Positions 46,025 to 54,797 of a DNA stretch of 64,000 bases are shown here, in pieces (positions within the stretch are counted from its first letter, which is position 1; every line of letters begins with the position of its first letter). Made by a program: the position numbers and the translations under genes. The stretch spans positions 1-64,000 of the forward strand of contig CAYNYK010000002.1 in NCBI GenBank assembly GCA_964401335.1. Direction: 5' to 3'. This DNA is from JAAYCU01 sp964401335. Its GTDB lineage: Bacteria > Planctomycetota > Phycisphaerae > UBA1845 > PWPN01. The notes under the pieces are model-generated. The model made no database searches and was not told where the DNA came from. It was given only the letters and a program-made list of their open reading frames with translations.

Positions 46025-46234
46025 TAAGATTCACGGAGACATCTCGTAAACGAATCGGCACGGGCATCTCGTAAGATGGAGTCATTTCTTAGACAAGTCG
46101 CGTGCATAGGCCGAGTCATTTGACCACCGTCTTTGCGTCCCGCAACATATTGCCCGTAAAGTAACCGGCGGCTATACCGAAACTGTTCGGCATATCTTCT
46201 TGTGCGGTAACAAATTTTGCCGCAGAATATAAAC

Positions 46235-48445
46235 ATGTCCAGCACGCGAGGCAGGATGAATCAGGGGGAGCCTCCAACCCGGCAAAAACGGGACAGGAAT
46301 TCGCCGCGGCCAGCCCCATCGCCGACCCACCTGCCGGCCGTATTGATCGTCATCGTAACCGGCTTAACTCTCGCCGCACACTGGCCGGTTCTGTCGGCCA
46401 ACGCTCTTTGTTTCGATGACAAGGACTATCTCGTCGACAACGATCCGGTCCAAAATCCCAGCTGGGCCTCCGCAGGTCGGTTTCTTGGCGAGGTACTGGC
46501 TCCGTCCACCGTTGGAGGATACTACCAGCCGTTGTCCATGATCTCTCTCATGCTGGACAGCGCCATGGGAGGCACCCCGGATAACCTCCGGCCTTTTCAT
46601 CGAACCAGCCTGGCCCTGCATGTCGCCAACACCGCCCTGGTTTTCCTGCTCCTGTATCTGCTCATCGGAAATCCGTGGGCGGCGGCCGTGGCCGGCCTGT
46701 TATTCGGCGTTCATCCGATGAACGTGGAGCCCATCGCCTGGATCGGAGAACGAAAGACGCTGCTGGCCGCCTTCTTTGCTCTCTGCTCGCTGTCAGCCTA
46801 TGCCCAGTACGCGCGAACGAAGAGCCGAGCCTGGTACACCCTGGCGCTGGTCCTGTTTGTACCGGCCCTGATGTCCAAACCCACGACGACGCCACTGCCG
46901 CTGCTGATGCTTTTGTTGGACTACTGGCCGCTGGAGCGGTTGAATCGTCGGGCGGTAGCCGAAAAGATTCCCTTCTTCGTCCTCGCCGGGGCCTCGGCCT
47001 TAATCACCTACATCTCCCAGAAATCAACCGCCGGGATTTACGATGTCGGCGCTGCGTCCCCCTTGCGTATTCCCCTGATCCTGGCTCATAACCTCATATT
47101 CTATCTCTGGAAGATGATCTGGCCCGTGCCTCTTTCGGCCCACTACCCGTTTCCCGAGCCGATGGGCCTCTCCCAGCCGATGGTCCTGGCCGGCGTGATC
47201 GGCACCGCAGTGTTGATCCCGTTGTTAATCATTTCACTACGTTGGACACGGAGCCTGCTGATCGGCTGGTTGATTTTCTTCGTGGCGATCCTGCCCACGA
47301 TGGGCGTGGTCGGATTCACCAACGCGATTGCCGCGGATCGATTTGTCTACCTGCCGATCCTGGGCGTTCTGCTCGTGGTTGGGGCACTTCTGGCGTGGAT
47401 ATTGAACGGGTTATCTTACCGGTTCTCCCCCCATGTCCGAATAGGGGTGGCCTTGGTTTTCGGGCTGATCCTGTGCGGATTGGCGAGTGTCGCTACACGG
47501 TCTTATCTAACTCATTGGCGGGATTCCGAATCCCTGGCTCAGCACATGATGGACCAAGCCCCGCATAACGCGTATTTACACCAACACATGGCGAACGTAC
47601 TGGTCGTCCAAAACAAGGTCGATTTGGCGATCAAGTACTACACCGAAGCGTTGCGGCTCAATCCGACTCTCCACAAATCCCACAACAATCTGGGCATGGC
47701 CCTGGTCGACCAAGGCAAACGCGATGAAGCCATCAAGCATTTTAACGAAGCCCTGCGGCTCAAGCCGGCTTTCCCGCAAGCCCACTACAACCTGGGTATG
47801 GCCTTAATCGACGAGGGTAAAATCGATGAGGCCCTGATTCATTATTTCAAAGCTTTGCGACTCATGCGCGCCAGTGGTGAGATACATAACCATTTCGGCG
47901 TTGCCCTGGCCAACCAGGGTAGACGCGATGAGGCCATCCGCTGCTTCACCGAAGCCCTGCGGGTCAAGCCGGCGTTTCCCGCCGCACACTGCAACCTCGG
48001 TATTGCGTTAGCCGGCCAAGGCCAGGTCGATGAGGCCGTCCGCCATTTCACCGAGGCAAGGCGAATCAATCCGGCATTTACTCAGGCGCACTACAATCTA
48101 GGCGTGGCGTTCGCAAGCCAGGGGAAAAGCGACGAGGCCATCCGTTGCTTTAACGAAGTCTTGCGGCTCAAGCCGGACCACGCCGAAGCCCATAACAATC
48201 TGGCCTTTCTATTGATCGGTGCGGGGAAGCTGGAGGAGGCCGCCGAACACTTCAGGCAGGCCCTGGCCATCATCCCGTTCATGGCGCCGGCCCACGTCGG
48301 CCTGGGCAACGTGTTGGAACTCCAAGGCAAGTTGGATGAGGCGATTCGGGAATATGAGGAGGCCTCGCGACTCAATCCGCAGGACGCCCAGTTGCGGCAA
48401 AAGCTCGATCAGGCCATGGCCAAGCGCGCGGCGCAAAGCCGTTAG
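46235..48445 (+). CDS. Polytopic membrane protein with eight C-terminal TPR repeats (TMTC-like)
   Basis: The start is uncertain: 46235, 46256 and TTG 46217 are all in frame. The N-terminal half has about ten membrane helices and an acidic motif CFDDKDYLVDNDPVQN near residue 60, like the DD motif of GT-C O-mannosyltransferases of the TMTC group. WIGERKTLLAAFF and KPTTTPLPLLMLLLDYWPL are also typical. The last 290 residues are eight consecutive 34-residue TPRs (first near residue 450), each of the form Asn-Leu-Gly-x-Ala with DEAIxxFxEALRLxP. Such proteins transfer sugars from lipid carriers to proteins on the outer face of the membrane. The lipid-linked sugar role is inferred from fold and motif. 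Confidence 0.82.
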   Translation: MSSTRGRMNQGEPPTRQKRDRNSPRPAPSPTHLPAVLIVIVTGLTLAAHWPVLSANALCFDDKDYLVDNDPVQNPSWASAGRFLGEVLAPSTVGGYYQPLSMISLMLDSAMGGTPDNLRPFHRTSLALHVANTALVFLLLYLLIGNPWAAAVAGLLFGVHPMNVEPIAWIGERKTLLAAFFALCSLSAYAQYARTKSRAWYTLALVLFVPALMSKPTTTPLPLLMLLLDYWPLERLNRRAVAEKIPFFVLAGASALITYISQKSTAGIYDVGAASPLRIPLILAHNLIFYLWKMIWPVPLSAHYPFPEPMGLSQPMVLAGVIGTAVLIPLLIISLRWTRSLLIGWLIFFVAILPTMGVVGFTNAIAADRFVYLPILGVLLVVGALLAWILNGLSYRFSPHVRIGVALVFGLILCGLASVATRSYLTHWRDSESLAQHMMDQAPHNAYLHQHMANVLVVQNKVDLAIKYYTEALRLNPTLHKSHNNLGMALVDQGKRDEAIKHFNEALRLKPAFPQAHYNLGMALIDEGKIDEALIHYFKALRLMRASGEIHNHFGVALANQGRRDEAIRCFTEALRVKPAFPAAHCNLGIALAGQGQVDEAVRHFTEARRINPAFTQAHYNLGVAFASQGKSDEAIRCFNEVLRLKPDHAEAHNNLAFLLIGAGKLEEAAEHFRQALAIIPFMAPAHVGLGNVLELQGKLDEAIREYEEASRLNPQDAQLRQKLDQAMAKRAAQSR

Positions 48446-48552
48446 GATAGTTGTCCGAACGACCCAATCCCGATACAATCCCGCTTGCTCATGGCGGACG
48501 ACGACTGTTCGCGAAAAGCCAATGCGTTTAACATGACAGGTAATCGACTTTA

Positions 48553-49233
48553 ATGACCCACGAGATGCCTGACGACAACGCCGCTGAAATCGCCCATTCT
48601 CCAAACAAACCCTCTGTTCCCGGCTGGCACCTGCACCGGCACCTGTACGATTGGGTTTTGCACTGGGCGGACACCCCCTACGGCGGGTGGGCCTTGTTCG
48701 TCATGAGCTTCGCCGAATCGAGTTTTTTCCCCGTCCCCCCTGACGTACTGCTGGCCCCGCTGGTTCTCGGCAATCGGAAAAAATGGTTTCGTTTTGCCCT
48801 GTGTTGCTCCGTCGCTTCCATATTGGGGGCCATGCTCGGCTACCTGATCGGTCTGACCGTCTGGGAGGTCATCAGCGACACCGTCTATTCCTGGCACGTT
48901 CCCGGTATCACCCCGGAGAATTTCGCCAAGGCCACCGGTTGGTACGAAAAATACAACTTCTGGATCGTCTTTACCGCCGGTTTTACGCCCCTGCCCTTCA
49001 AGGTGGCGACCATCTCCGCCGGTATGTTCTTCGGGGCCAACCTGTCCGCTTTTCTGATTTTTCTGCTCGCCTCGGCGATCAGCCGGTCCGCCCGGTTCTT
49101 CCTCGTGGCTGGACTGATGGGTCGCCTGGGACCGACCATCAAGCCCCTGATCGACAAGTACTTCAACTGGCTATGCCTGTTGTTCATGGTTCTCCTGATT
49201 GGCGGATTCGTGATCATTAAATATTTAGGTTAA
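48553..49233 (+). CDS. YqaA/DedA-family membrane protein
   Basis: This 226-residue protein has the DedA-type core: FAESSFFPVPPDVLLAPLVLG near residue 55, GAMLGYLIGLTVWE, the conserved FTAGFTPLPFKVATISAG loop and FLIFLLASAISRSARFF. Four or five hydrophobic segments are evident. DedA proteins handle undecaprenyl phosphate or phospholipid flipping and membrane homeostasis; YqaA members are less studied. The start has a modest AGGT site. It lies 33 bp before the AMMECR1 gene, and co-transcription is possible. Family is clear, specific role unknown. Confidence 0.85.
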   Translation: MTHEMPDDNAAEIAHSPNKPSVPGWHLHRHLYDWVLHWADTPYGGWALFVMSFAESSFFPVPPDVLLAPLVLGNRKKWFRFALCCSVASILGAMLGYLIGLTVWEVISDTVYSWHVPGITPENFAKATGWYEKYNFWIVFTAGFTPLPFKVATISAGMFFGANLSAFLIFLLASAISRSARFFLVAGLMGRLGPTIKPLIDKYFNWLCLLFMVLLIGGFVIIKYLG

Positions 49234-49265
49234 ACTATCGATCGATATCCCTTCGGAGGTTAATC

Positions 49266-49808
49266 ATGGACGCCGAAAAAAAGAATCAACTGCTGGACCT
49301 CGCCCGTCGGACAATTACGGCCAAACTCAACAACCAACCGTTGCCGGAACTTCCGGAAATCGAAACCGAGCCCGGATTCGGCGGAGCTTTTGTCACCCTG
49401 AAAAACGCCGGTCGACTGCGCGGATGCATCGGGCAGTTCCTCCCCGCTACGGAATTGGCCGAAACCGTTCAACAGATGGCCCTCTCGGCCTTGCGCGATC
49501 CGCGCTTCCGGAATAATCCGGTCACCGCCGACGAACTGGATGAAATCGACATCGAAATCTCCATCCTCTCGCCCATGCAGCGAACCGACGATCCGCTATC
49601 GCTGGAACTGGGCAAGCACGGTATCTACATCCGCCGCGGCCCCTCCGCCGGTTGCTTCCTGCCCCAGGTGGCCGACGAAACCGGCTGGAGCAAGGAAGAG
49701 TTTCTTTCCCACTGCTGCGCGGGCAAGGCCGGCATGTCCGCCGACGCCTGGAAAGACCCCAACACCGAGGTTTATCTGTTTACCGCCGAGGTTTTCGGCG
49801 AAAAATGA
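49266..49808 (+). CDS. AMMECR1-domain protein (AmmeMemoRadiSam system protein A)
   Basis: The ATG at 49266 has GGAGG six bases upstream. The 180-residue product is one AMMECR1 domain: GAFVTLKNAGRLRGCIGQF with the signature Leu-Arg-Gly-Cys-Ile-Gly, the DPRFRNNPVTADELDEIDIE block and the closing WKDPNTEVYLFTAEVF. In many bacteria it occurs with a MEMO1-like protein and a radical SAM enzyme, the AmmeMemoRadiSam set whose chemistry is poorly defined. Here neither partner is adjacent. Whether it acts alone or with distant partners is open. Confidence 0.9.
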   Translation: MDAEKKNQLLDLARRTITAKLNNQPLPELPEIETEPGFGGAFVTLKNAGRLRGCIGQFLPATELAETVQQMALSALRDPRFRNNPVTADELDEIDIEISILSPMQRTDDPLSLELGKHGIYIRRGPSAGCFLPQVADETGWSKEEFLSHCCAGKAGMSADAWKDPNTEVYLFTAEVFGEK

Positions 49809-49840
49809 TTCTTCCGTTCCTCATTCCTGGAGCCTGCATC

Positions 49841-51157
49841 ATGAAAAAAACTCGACGCCAATTTCTGCTGCAAACCTCGCATGCGGCCGCGACCCTTGGA
49901 ATCGCCGTTGCGTTGAAAGCCGAGCAACAGACCGAGGAGAAACCCGCCATCGACGCCCGGGCGTACCTGTCCAAAATGATCTATACCAGACAGGAGGTCG
50001 ATGACTGGTTCGCCGGCCGGGCGTTCCCCTTCGCCAAGTACTCGGGGCCGTTCGGCTGGCTCCTGCCCAACGCCCGCTTCAAGGACGGCATGGACGGCTC
50101 CGTCTGCACCTATACCTACAGCGAAAACAAGTTCGGCGAACGGCTGATGATCGCCCACGCCGACCAGCCTTGCCGCATCAATACCTACGGCGACAGTTTC
50201 ACCCAATGCCACCAGGTCAATGACAATGAAACCTGGCAGGAAGTTCTGGCGGGGCACCTGTGCGAGCCGGTCCGCAATTTCGGGATCGGCGGCTGGTCGG
50301 TCTATCAGGCCTACCTGAGGATGCGCTACGAGGAAACCCGCTGTCCGGCCGACTTGATCATTCTCAACATCTACGACGACGACCACTACCGCAATCTCGA
50401 TTCCTGGCGAAACCTCCGCAAGGCCAAGCATAAAAACTTCATCGAGCCGACCCTGCCCTACCTCAAGGTTGACCTGGCCACCGGGCAGGTGACGAAAATG
50501 GAAAACCCCTGTCCCACGAAGGAGTCCTTCTACAACCTGTGCGACCTGGACTGGTGCGTCAAACGTTTCGGCGACGACTTTACGCTGAATATTCTGCTGG
50601 CCCACGCCAATTCCCGCGAGGGTAATCCCAAGCTGGCGTATCAGTCCATTATGGCGTTGACTAAAACCCACGGCATAGAAACCAGTCTGGATACCAGCCA
50701 GACGGCCAGCGCGGCCGCCGATCAGTTGCATACCCGCGCCGCCCTGGCCGCCAGCATGAAAATCGTCGAATGGACCGAGGAGTTCGCGAAAGCCAACGGC
50801 AAAAAGGTGCTCTATGTTCTCTCCTACTGTGCCGCCAACATTGCCCGGCAAATCAAGGAAAAGACCCGCTTCGATCAGCCGTTTGTCGATTTCCTCAAGG
50901 AAAAGAAACTACCCTGCGTGGACCTGATGGAAGAGCATGTTGCGGACTACGCCAAGTACAAGATCGATGTTGAAGACTATCTCAGCCAATACTACATAGG
51001 CCACTACAATCCGCGAGGTAACTTCTTTACCGCTTTCGCCATCAAGAACAAGGTCGTGGAGATGCTCGACCCGAAACCGACGCCCTATCGACCCGGCAGT
51101 GAAAATGAAGCGCCCCATTGGCCCGGCCTGAACAAGCCCACCTTCGGCGCCGGATGA
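49841..51157 (+). CDS. Tat-exported SGNH/GDSL-type hydrolase
   Basis: The ATG at 49841 has GGAG eight bases upstream, 32 bp after the AMMECR1 gene. Residues 1-25 contain a twin-arginine motif (KKTRRQFLLQTSH) and a hydrophobic region. The SGNH block I is TYGDSFTQCHQVN near residue 115 (Ser nucleophile). A Gly/Asn region (NFGIGGWSVYQAYLRM) follows, then LIILNIYDDDHYRN, with a late His in IGHYNPRGNFF that could complete the catalytic Asp/His pair. At 438 residues it is longer than a minimal SGNH domain. Members are esterases for carbohydrate or lipid acyl groups; the substrate is unknown. The longer upstream frame overlapping the AMMECR1 gene is not needed. Confidence 0.82.
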   Translation: MKKTRRQFLLQTSHAAATLGIAVALKAEQQTEEKPAIDARAYLSKMIYTRQEVDDWFAGRAFPFAKYSGPFGWLLPNARFKDGMDGSVCTYTYSENKFGERLMIAHADQPCRINTYGDSFTQCHQVNDNETWQEVLAGHLCEPVRNFGIGGWSVYQAYLRMRYEETRCPADLIILNIYDDDHYRNLDSWRNLRKAKHKNFIEPTLPYLKVDLATGQVTKMENPCPTKESFYNLCDLDWCVKRFGDDFTLNILLAHANSREGNPKLAYQSIMALTKTHGIETSLDTSQTASAAADQLHTRAALAASMKIVEWTEEFAKANGKKVLYVLSYCAANIARQIKEKTRFDQPFVDFLKEKKLPCVDLMEEHVADYAKYKIDVEDYLSQYYIGHYNPRGNFFTAFAIKNKVVEMLDPKPTPYRPGSENEAPHWPGLNKPTFGAG

Positions 51158-51172
51158 GCCGTTTTTTAACCA

Positions 51173-51198
51173 CGGAGGCCCGCCCAGGCGGGTCTCCG
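51173..51198. terminator. Bidirectional hairpin between convergent genes
   Basis: CGGAG/CTCCG and CCCGCC/GGCGGG form an interrupted 10- to 11-bp stem with a tight loop at 51173-51198. It lies 15 bp after the SGNH hydrolase stop and 16 bp before the stop of the convergent membrane gene. The T-run TTTTTT (51162-51167) precedes it on the plus strand. On the minus strand, transcription from the membrane gene meets the hairpin and then AAAAAA on the template side, so the U-tract serves that direction poorly. Confidence 0.55.
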
Positions 51199-51214
51199 TA
51201 GTGAATAATCCGGA

Positions 51215-52867
51215 CTACGACAGGTGCCACCAGCTCGCGGCGGCACAGAGGAGGGACAGGACCGCGATGGACCGCGGTTTGAACAAGGCCGCGGTCAGTA
51301 GATATACGGCGGCCAACAATGCGAAGGTCGCAGACGGGAGCCAAACGGGAAACCAGCGCGACAAGTGTAACAAGACGCCCATGGCCGCCATCAGCGGGGC
51401 CAGCAATACTCCGGTCAGGTAGGACGCTTCGAACAGCGCACCCCATGCCGCCCTTCGTCGGCTCCAGAACGCTCCCATCACCAGCACGGCCGCCACGCCG
51501 GCCAATACCAATGGCCAGTGGATCACGATCCATTCGGTCAACGGTAGATGTGGCGTACGTACCAACACGAACGCGACCATGCAGCCGGCGGCTAAAAGAA
51601 ATAACCAGCCCAGCGTCGGCTTATTCGTTCGTCGGGCGGCAAACAGCAAGGCCAAAACCAGCAATCCGTAGGCGAGCAGCCCCCAGACCCATCGCCGTGC
51701 GGCATTGTCGAGATCGCTGACATATTGCCGCAAAGGCCAGAAGGCCAGACACGCCCCAACCAATACCCCCGTGGCCCCTACCAAAAATCCCACCCGTCGA
51801 CTCACCCGAATCAAACGACCGGCCGTCGTCCAGGCCCGATCGTGTTCCAGTTGTTGCACCCAAACGCCGCCCAGCCAATGCCAGAAGGCCGTCATCACCG
51901 CCAATCCCAAAATGGCCCGGTTAAATAACTCCGCGAATCTTTCCTCCGATGTCGCGGAGGCGGGCAACCCGATCATGCAACCGGTAACCACTCCGAGCGT
52001 CAACAGAGCAAAACCGGCATCGGCCAAGCTCTCCTGCCAGCGACGATGAGCCAGGATCAGCAGCGAACCGCCCATCAGAAAAGCGCCCACGCCGGTCAAC
52101 GGTTGATTCACAAACACGCAACCCAACAACAGAACGAGAATGGCCATCGTACCCGCGCTGAACCGAAAGCCGGGCCATTCCGGTATGGTCTCCGCCAGCC
52201 GCCACAACTTATCAGGCCACGCCCGCACCCGCCGCCGATGATGAATCGATCCCGCCAGCCAGCAGAAAAACGCCGTGACCAGTCCCACTCCGAGAATAAA
52301 AACACTGGCCCAGGCGGTTTCCTCGGCCAGGCGGAACCCGCCTGCCTCCCCCACCGCGCGACGCAAAGCCGGAATCAACAATGAACACCATAAACTGGTA
52401 AAAACCAGTAAACCGTACACCCCGGTCAACAAGCCGGCCCGACGGCTGCTCCGCCAGCGGATCAGCAGGGCGGCCAGCAACAGGCCGATGTCCACCAGAC
52501 CCGTTGACCAGATTCCCAATCGCCAGCTTATCGGGTAGCGGAACGCCGCGATACGCAAAATAATCTCATTCGTCGCGGCCATAACCATACCGAGGACGGC
52601 CAGCCAGCCGGTCAGTAAAATCGCCATGCGCAGGACGGCCAGCAGGTCCCGGCCGATCCGCCTTTCGCTGAAAACCGGCAGGCCATGCTCCACGGCCAAT
52701 CGAACCAGGGTCCAGAACAGACATAATCCCGCCGAGACATGAACCAGCAGGGACAAACCCCGGCCGGTCGGCAAAGACCCGTACCAGGCCCCCACTACCG
52801 GCCCTACAGTCAACAACATGACCGTGAAGGCAAAACCTAACCCTGCTGGAATCCGTGTCACCGCCAC
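51215..52867 (-). CDS. Polytopic membrane protein of unknown function
   Basis: This 550-residue protein starts at a GTG with GGAG seven bases upstream. It contains about 13 to 15 hydrophobic helices separated by short loops and no soluble domain, with runs such as IGLLLAALLIRW, ILVLLLGCVFVNQP and WGLLAYGLLVLALLFAARR. No catalytic or transport signature is visible. I recognise no family; DUF-type membrane proteins with this layout are common in planctomycetes. It is divergent from recJ, with about 200 bp between the starts, and convergent with the SGNH hydrolase. Confidence 0.6.
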   Translation of the reverse strand: MAVTRIPAGLGFAFTVMLLTVGPVVGAWYGSLPTGRGLSLLVHVSAGLCLFWTLVRLAVEHGLPVFSERRIGRDLLAVLRMAILLTGWLAVLGMVMAATNEIILRIAAFRYPISWRLGIWSTGLVDIGLLLAALLIRWRSSRRAGLLTGVYGLLVFTSLWCSLLIPALRRAVGEAGGFRLAEETAWASVFILGVGLVTAFFCWLAGSIHHRRRVRAWPDKLWRLAETIPEWPGFRFSAGTMAILVLLLGCVFVNQPLTGVGAFLMGGSLLILAHRRWQESLADAGFALLTLGVVTGCMIGLPASATSEERFAELFNRAILGLAVMTAFWHWLGGVWVQQLEHDRAWTTAGRLIRVSRRVGFLVGATGVLVGACLAFWPLRQYVSDLDNAARRWVWGLLAYGLLVLALLFAARRTNKPTLGWLFLLAAGCMVAFVLVRTPHLPLTEWIVIHWPLVLAGVAAVLVMGAFWSRRRAAWGALFEASYLTGVLLAPLMAAMGVLLHLSRWFPVWLPSATFALLAAVYLLTAALFKPRSIAVLSLLCAAASWWHLS

Positions 52868-53003
52868 AAAGAAACTCCAAAGACCCGATCAGGTACTCCC
52901 CACCGCCGAAAGACCCGGCCTGCCGGCATTCATGCCCCCGACCACTGGACAAGACCAACAGGTTAATGAATTGCCCCTCCCGGTCAATGGACCGCCCGGC
53001 CGG

Positions 53004-53032
53004 TTGTATTTGACAATCGGGCGGTCTATACT
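53004..53032 (+). promoter_or_regulatory. Possible recJ promoter
   Basis: TTGTAT (53004-53009), a 17-base spacer and TATACT (53027-53032) lie 41 bp before the recJ start. The -10 box is good and the -35 moderate. A nearby TTGACA at 53010 has only an 11-base spacer to the same -10 and was not chosen. Confidence 0.4.
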
Positions 53033-53072
53033 GGTTCCCGGTACAGGAACGCAAAGGGAGGGCTTGGCTGCG

Positions 53073-54797
53073 ATGGCCCGGCAATGGATGCTCGCCCCAC
53101 TGATGCAAGGATGCGCGGAGTTCGCCCGCCGACTCAACGTCCATCCCTTGATCGCCCAGATTCTGCATAACCGCGGGGTCACCGATACCTCGTCCGCCCG
53201 CGATTTCCTCAATCCCGAATTGATTAAACTGCATCCACCCGAGCAACTCGCCGGTATCGCCGAGGCCGCCGCTTTGCTTGCTGAAAAAGTGCGCCAGAAA
53301 AAAGCGATCGCCATCTATGGCGATTATGACGTTGACGGTATCACCGGTACGGCTATCCTCTGGCACCTGCTTAAGCTGGCCGGTGCCGAGGTGTCGTATT
53401 ACATCCCCCATCGCCTGGAGGAGGGTTACGGCCTCAACACCGACGCCTTGCGACAACTCCACGCCGGAGGTGTAGATACGATCGTTACCGTCGATTGCGG
53501 GGCGACAGCCTGTGCGGAAGCCCGGCTGGCCCGCGAGCTAGGTCTTACCCTTATCATCACCGATCACCACGCCCCCGGCGAGGAGTTGCCCTGTGCCGAG
53601 GCCATCGTCCACCCCGGTCTTAACGATTATCCCAATCCGGATCTTTGCGGAGCGGGCGTCGCGTTCAAGCTTGCCTGGGCCGTCGCCCAGCACCTTTCCA
53701 ACTCCGAGCGGGTAACTCCTGAGTTCCGCGAGTTCCTTCTCTCGGCCACCGGTCTGGCCGCCCTCGGCACCATCGCCGACGTGTCGCCCCTGATTGGCGA
53801 GAATCGCATCCTTGCTCGCTTCGGTCTGCTCGGCTTGTCCGAGACCAAACTCGTCGGCATACGGGCCCTGCTCGAATCGGCCCGCCTGACCGACTGCCGC
53901 CTGAACAGTGAGCACGCGGGCTTCTGGCTCGCTCCCCGGCTCAACGCGGCCGGACGGATGGGGCACGCCCAGTTGGCCGTTGAGCTTTTCACCAGCGCCG
54001 ACGAAAACCGGGCAAAAGAAATCGCATTGTATCTCGAGGACCAGAACCGCCGTCGCCAGACTCTCGAAAAACAGATATTCAAGGAAGCCTGTGAGCAAAT
54101 CGAGACGCAAAACCTGGCTTCCGACGCGGCGCGGGCCATCGTACTGGCCAATTCCGAATGGCACGCCGGGGTCATTGGCATCGTCGCCTCGCGAATCGTG
54201 GACCGTTACTGCCGCCCGACCATCATGATCGCCCTGAATAACGGCGAGGGACAGGGATCCGGGCGCAGCGTGCGCCATTTCGAACTACATAAGGCCCTGG
54301 CCGACTGCTCCGAACACCTGCTGACTTTCGGCGGACATGCGATGGCCGCCGGTTTGCGCATCCGCGCGGACCAGATCGATGCCTTTCGCGAGGCTTTTAT
54401 ACGTCGGGCCAACCACACCCTGACCGGCAAGGATCTCCAACCCACCCTCCGGCTCGACGCGGAGATATCGCTCGGTCTGCTCAACGAATCGCTGGTCCGC
54501 CAGATCGAGCAGCTCGGGCCTTTCGGCGTCAGCAACCCCAAACCCTGCTTTGCCAGCGGTCCCCTCGCCTTGGACGGCGAACCCCGCCTGATGGGGCGTA
54601 ACAGCGAGCACATGGCCTTCAACGTCACCGACGGCCAAAACCGGTTGCGGGCGGTCGCTTTTAAGCGCAAGGACAGCTATCAACCGCTTATGGACCATCG
54701 GCGATGCCGTCTGGCCTTCGTCCCGACGCTTAACACCTATAATGGCCGAACCACCGTGGAGTTGCAGGTCCTCGATATGGTATTCCCCGAATCATGA
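53073..54797 (+). CDS. recJ: Single-stranded-DNA exonuclease RecJ
   Basis: The ATG at 53073 has GGAGGG ten bases upstream; the frame stays open to 52818 but overlaps the divergent gene. The 574-residue product has the DHH phosphoesterase core: AIYGDYDVDGITGTAI, TIVTVDCGATACAEA and IIITDHHAPGEELP hold the metal-binding Asp and His. DHHA1 follows with GEGQGSGRSVRHFEL and TFGGHAMAAGLRI, and a C-terminal OB-type domain comes last. It degrades 5'-ended single strands in repair and recombination. The length is normal for the family. Its stop overlaps the next gene start as ATGA. Confidence 0.95.
   Translation: MARQWMLAPLMQGCAEFARRLNVHPLIAQILHNRGVTDTSSARDFLNPELIKLHPPEQLAGIAEAAALLAEKVRQKKAIAIYGDYDVDGITGTAILWHLLKLAGAEVSYYIPHRLEEGYGLNTDALRQLHAGGVDTIVTVDCGATACAEARLARELGLTLIITDHHAPGEELPCAEAIVHPGLNDYPNPDLCGAGVAFKLAWAVAQHLSNSERVTPEFREFLLSATGLAALGTIADVSPLIGENRILARFGLLGLSETKLVGIRALLESARLTDCRLNSEHAGFWLAPRLNAAGRMGHAQLAVELFTSADENRAKEIALYLEDQNRRRQTLEKQIFKEACEQIETQNLASDAARAIVLANSEWHAGVIGIVASRIVDRYCRPTIMIALNNGEGQGSGRSVRHFELHKALADCSEHLLTFGGHAMAAGLRIRADQIDAFREAFIRRANHTLTGKDLQPTLRLDAEISLGLLNESLVRQIEQLGPFGVSNPKPCFASGPLALDGEPRLMGRNSEHMAFNVTDGQNRLRAVAFKRKDSYQPLMDHRRCRLAFVPTLNTYNGRTTVELQVLDMVFPES

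Noticed and set aside
47566..48388. DNA tandem repeat of about 102 bp as a mobile or satellite repeat
   Set aside because: The period reflects eight 34-residue TPR units in a coding region.
49652..49840. In-frame extension of the SGNH hydrolase into the AMMECR1 gene
   Set aside because: The ATG at 49841 has a good Shine-Dalgarno and begins a Tat signal; the upstream codons are the shifted AMMECR1 sequence.
53010..53032. TTGACA with TATACT before recJ as a promoter pair
   Set aside because: The spacer is only 11 bases; the TTGTAT at 53004 with a 17-base spacer fits better.
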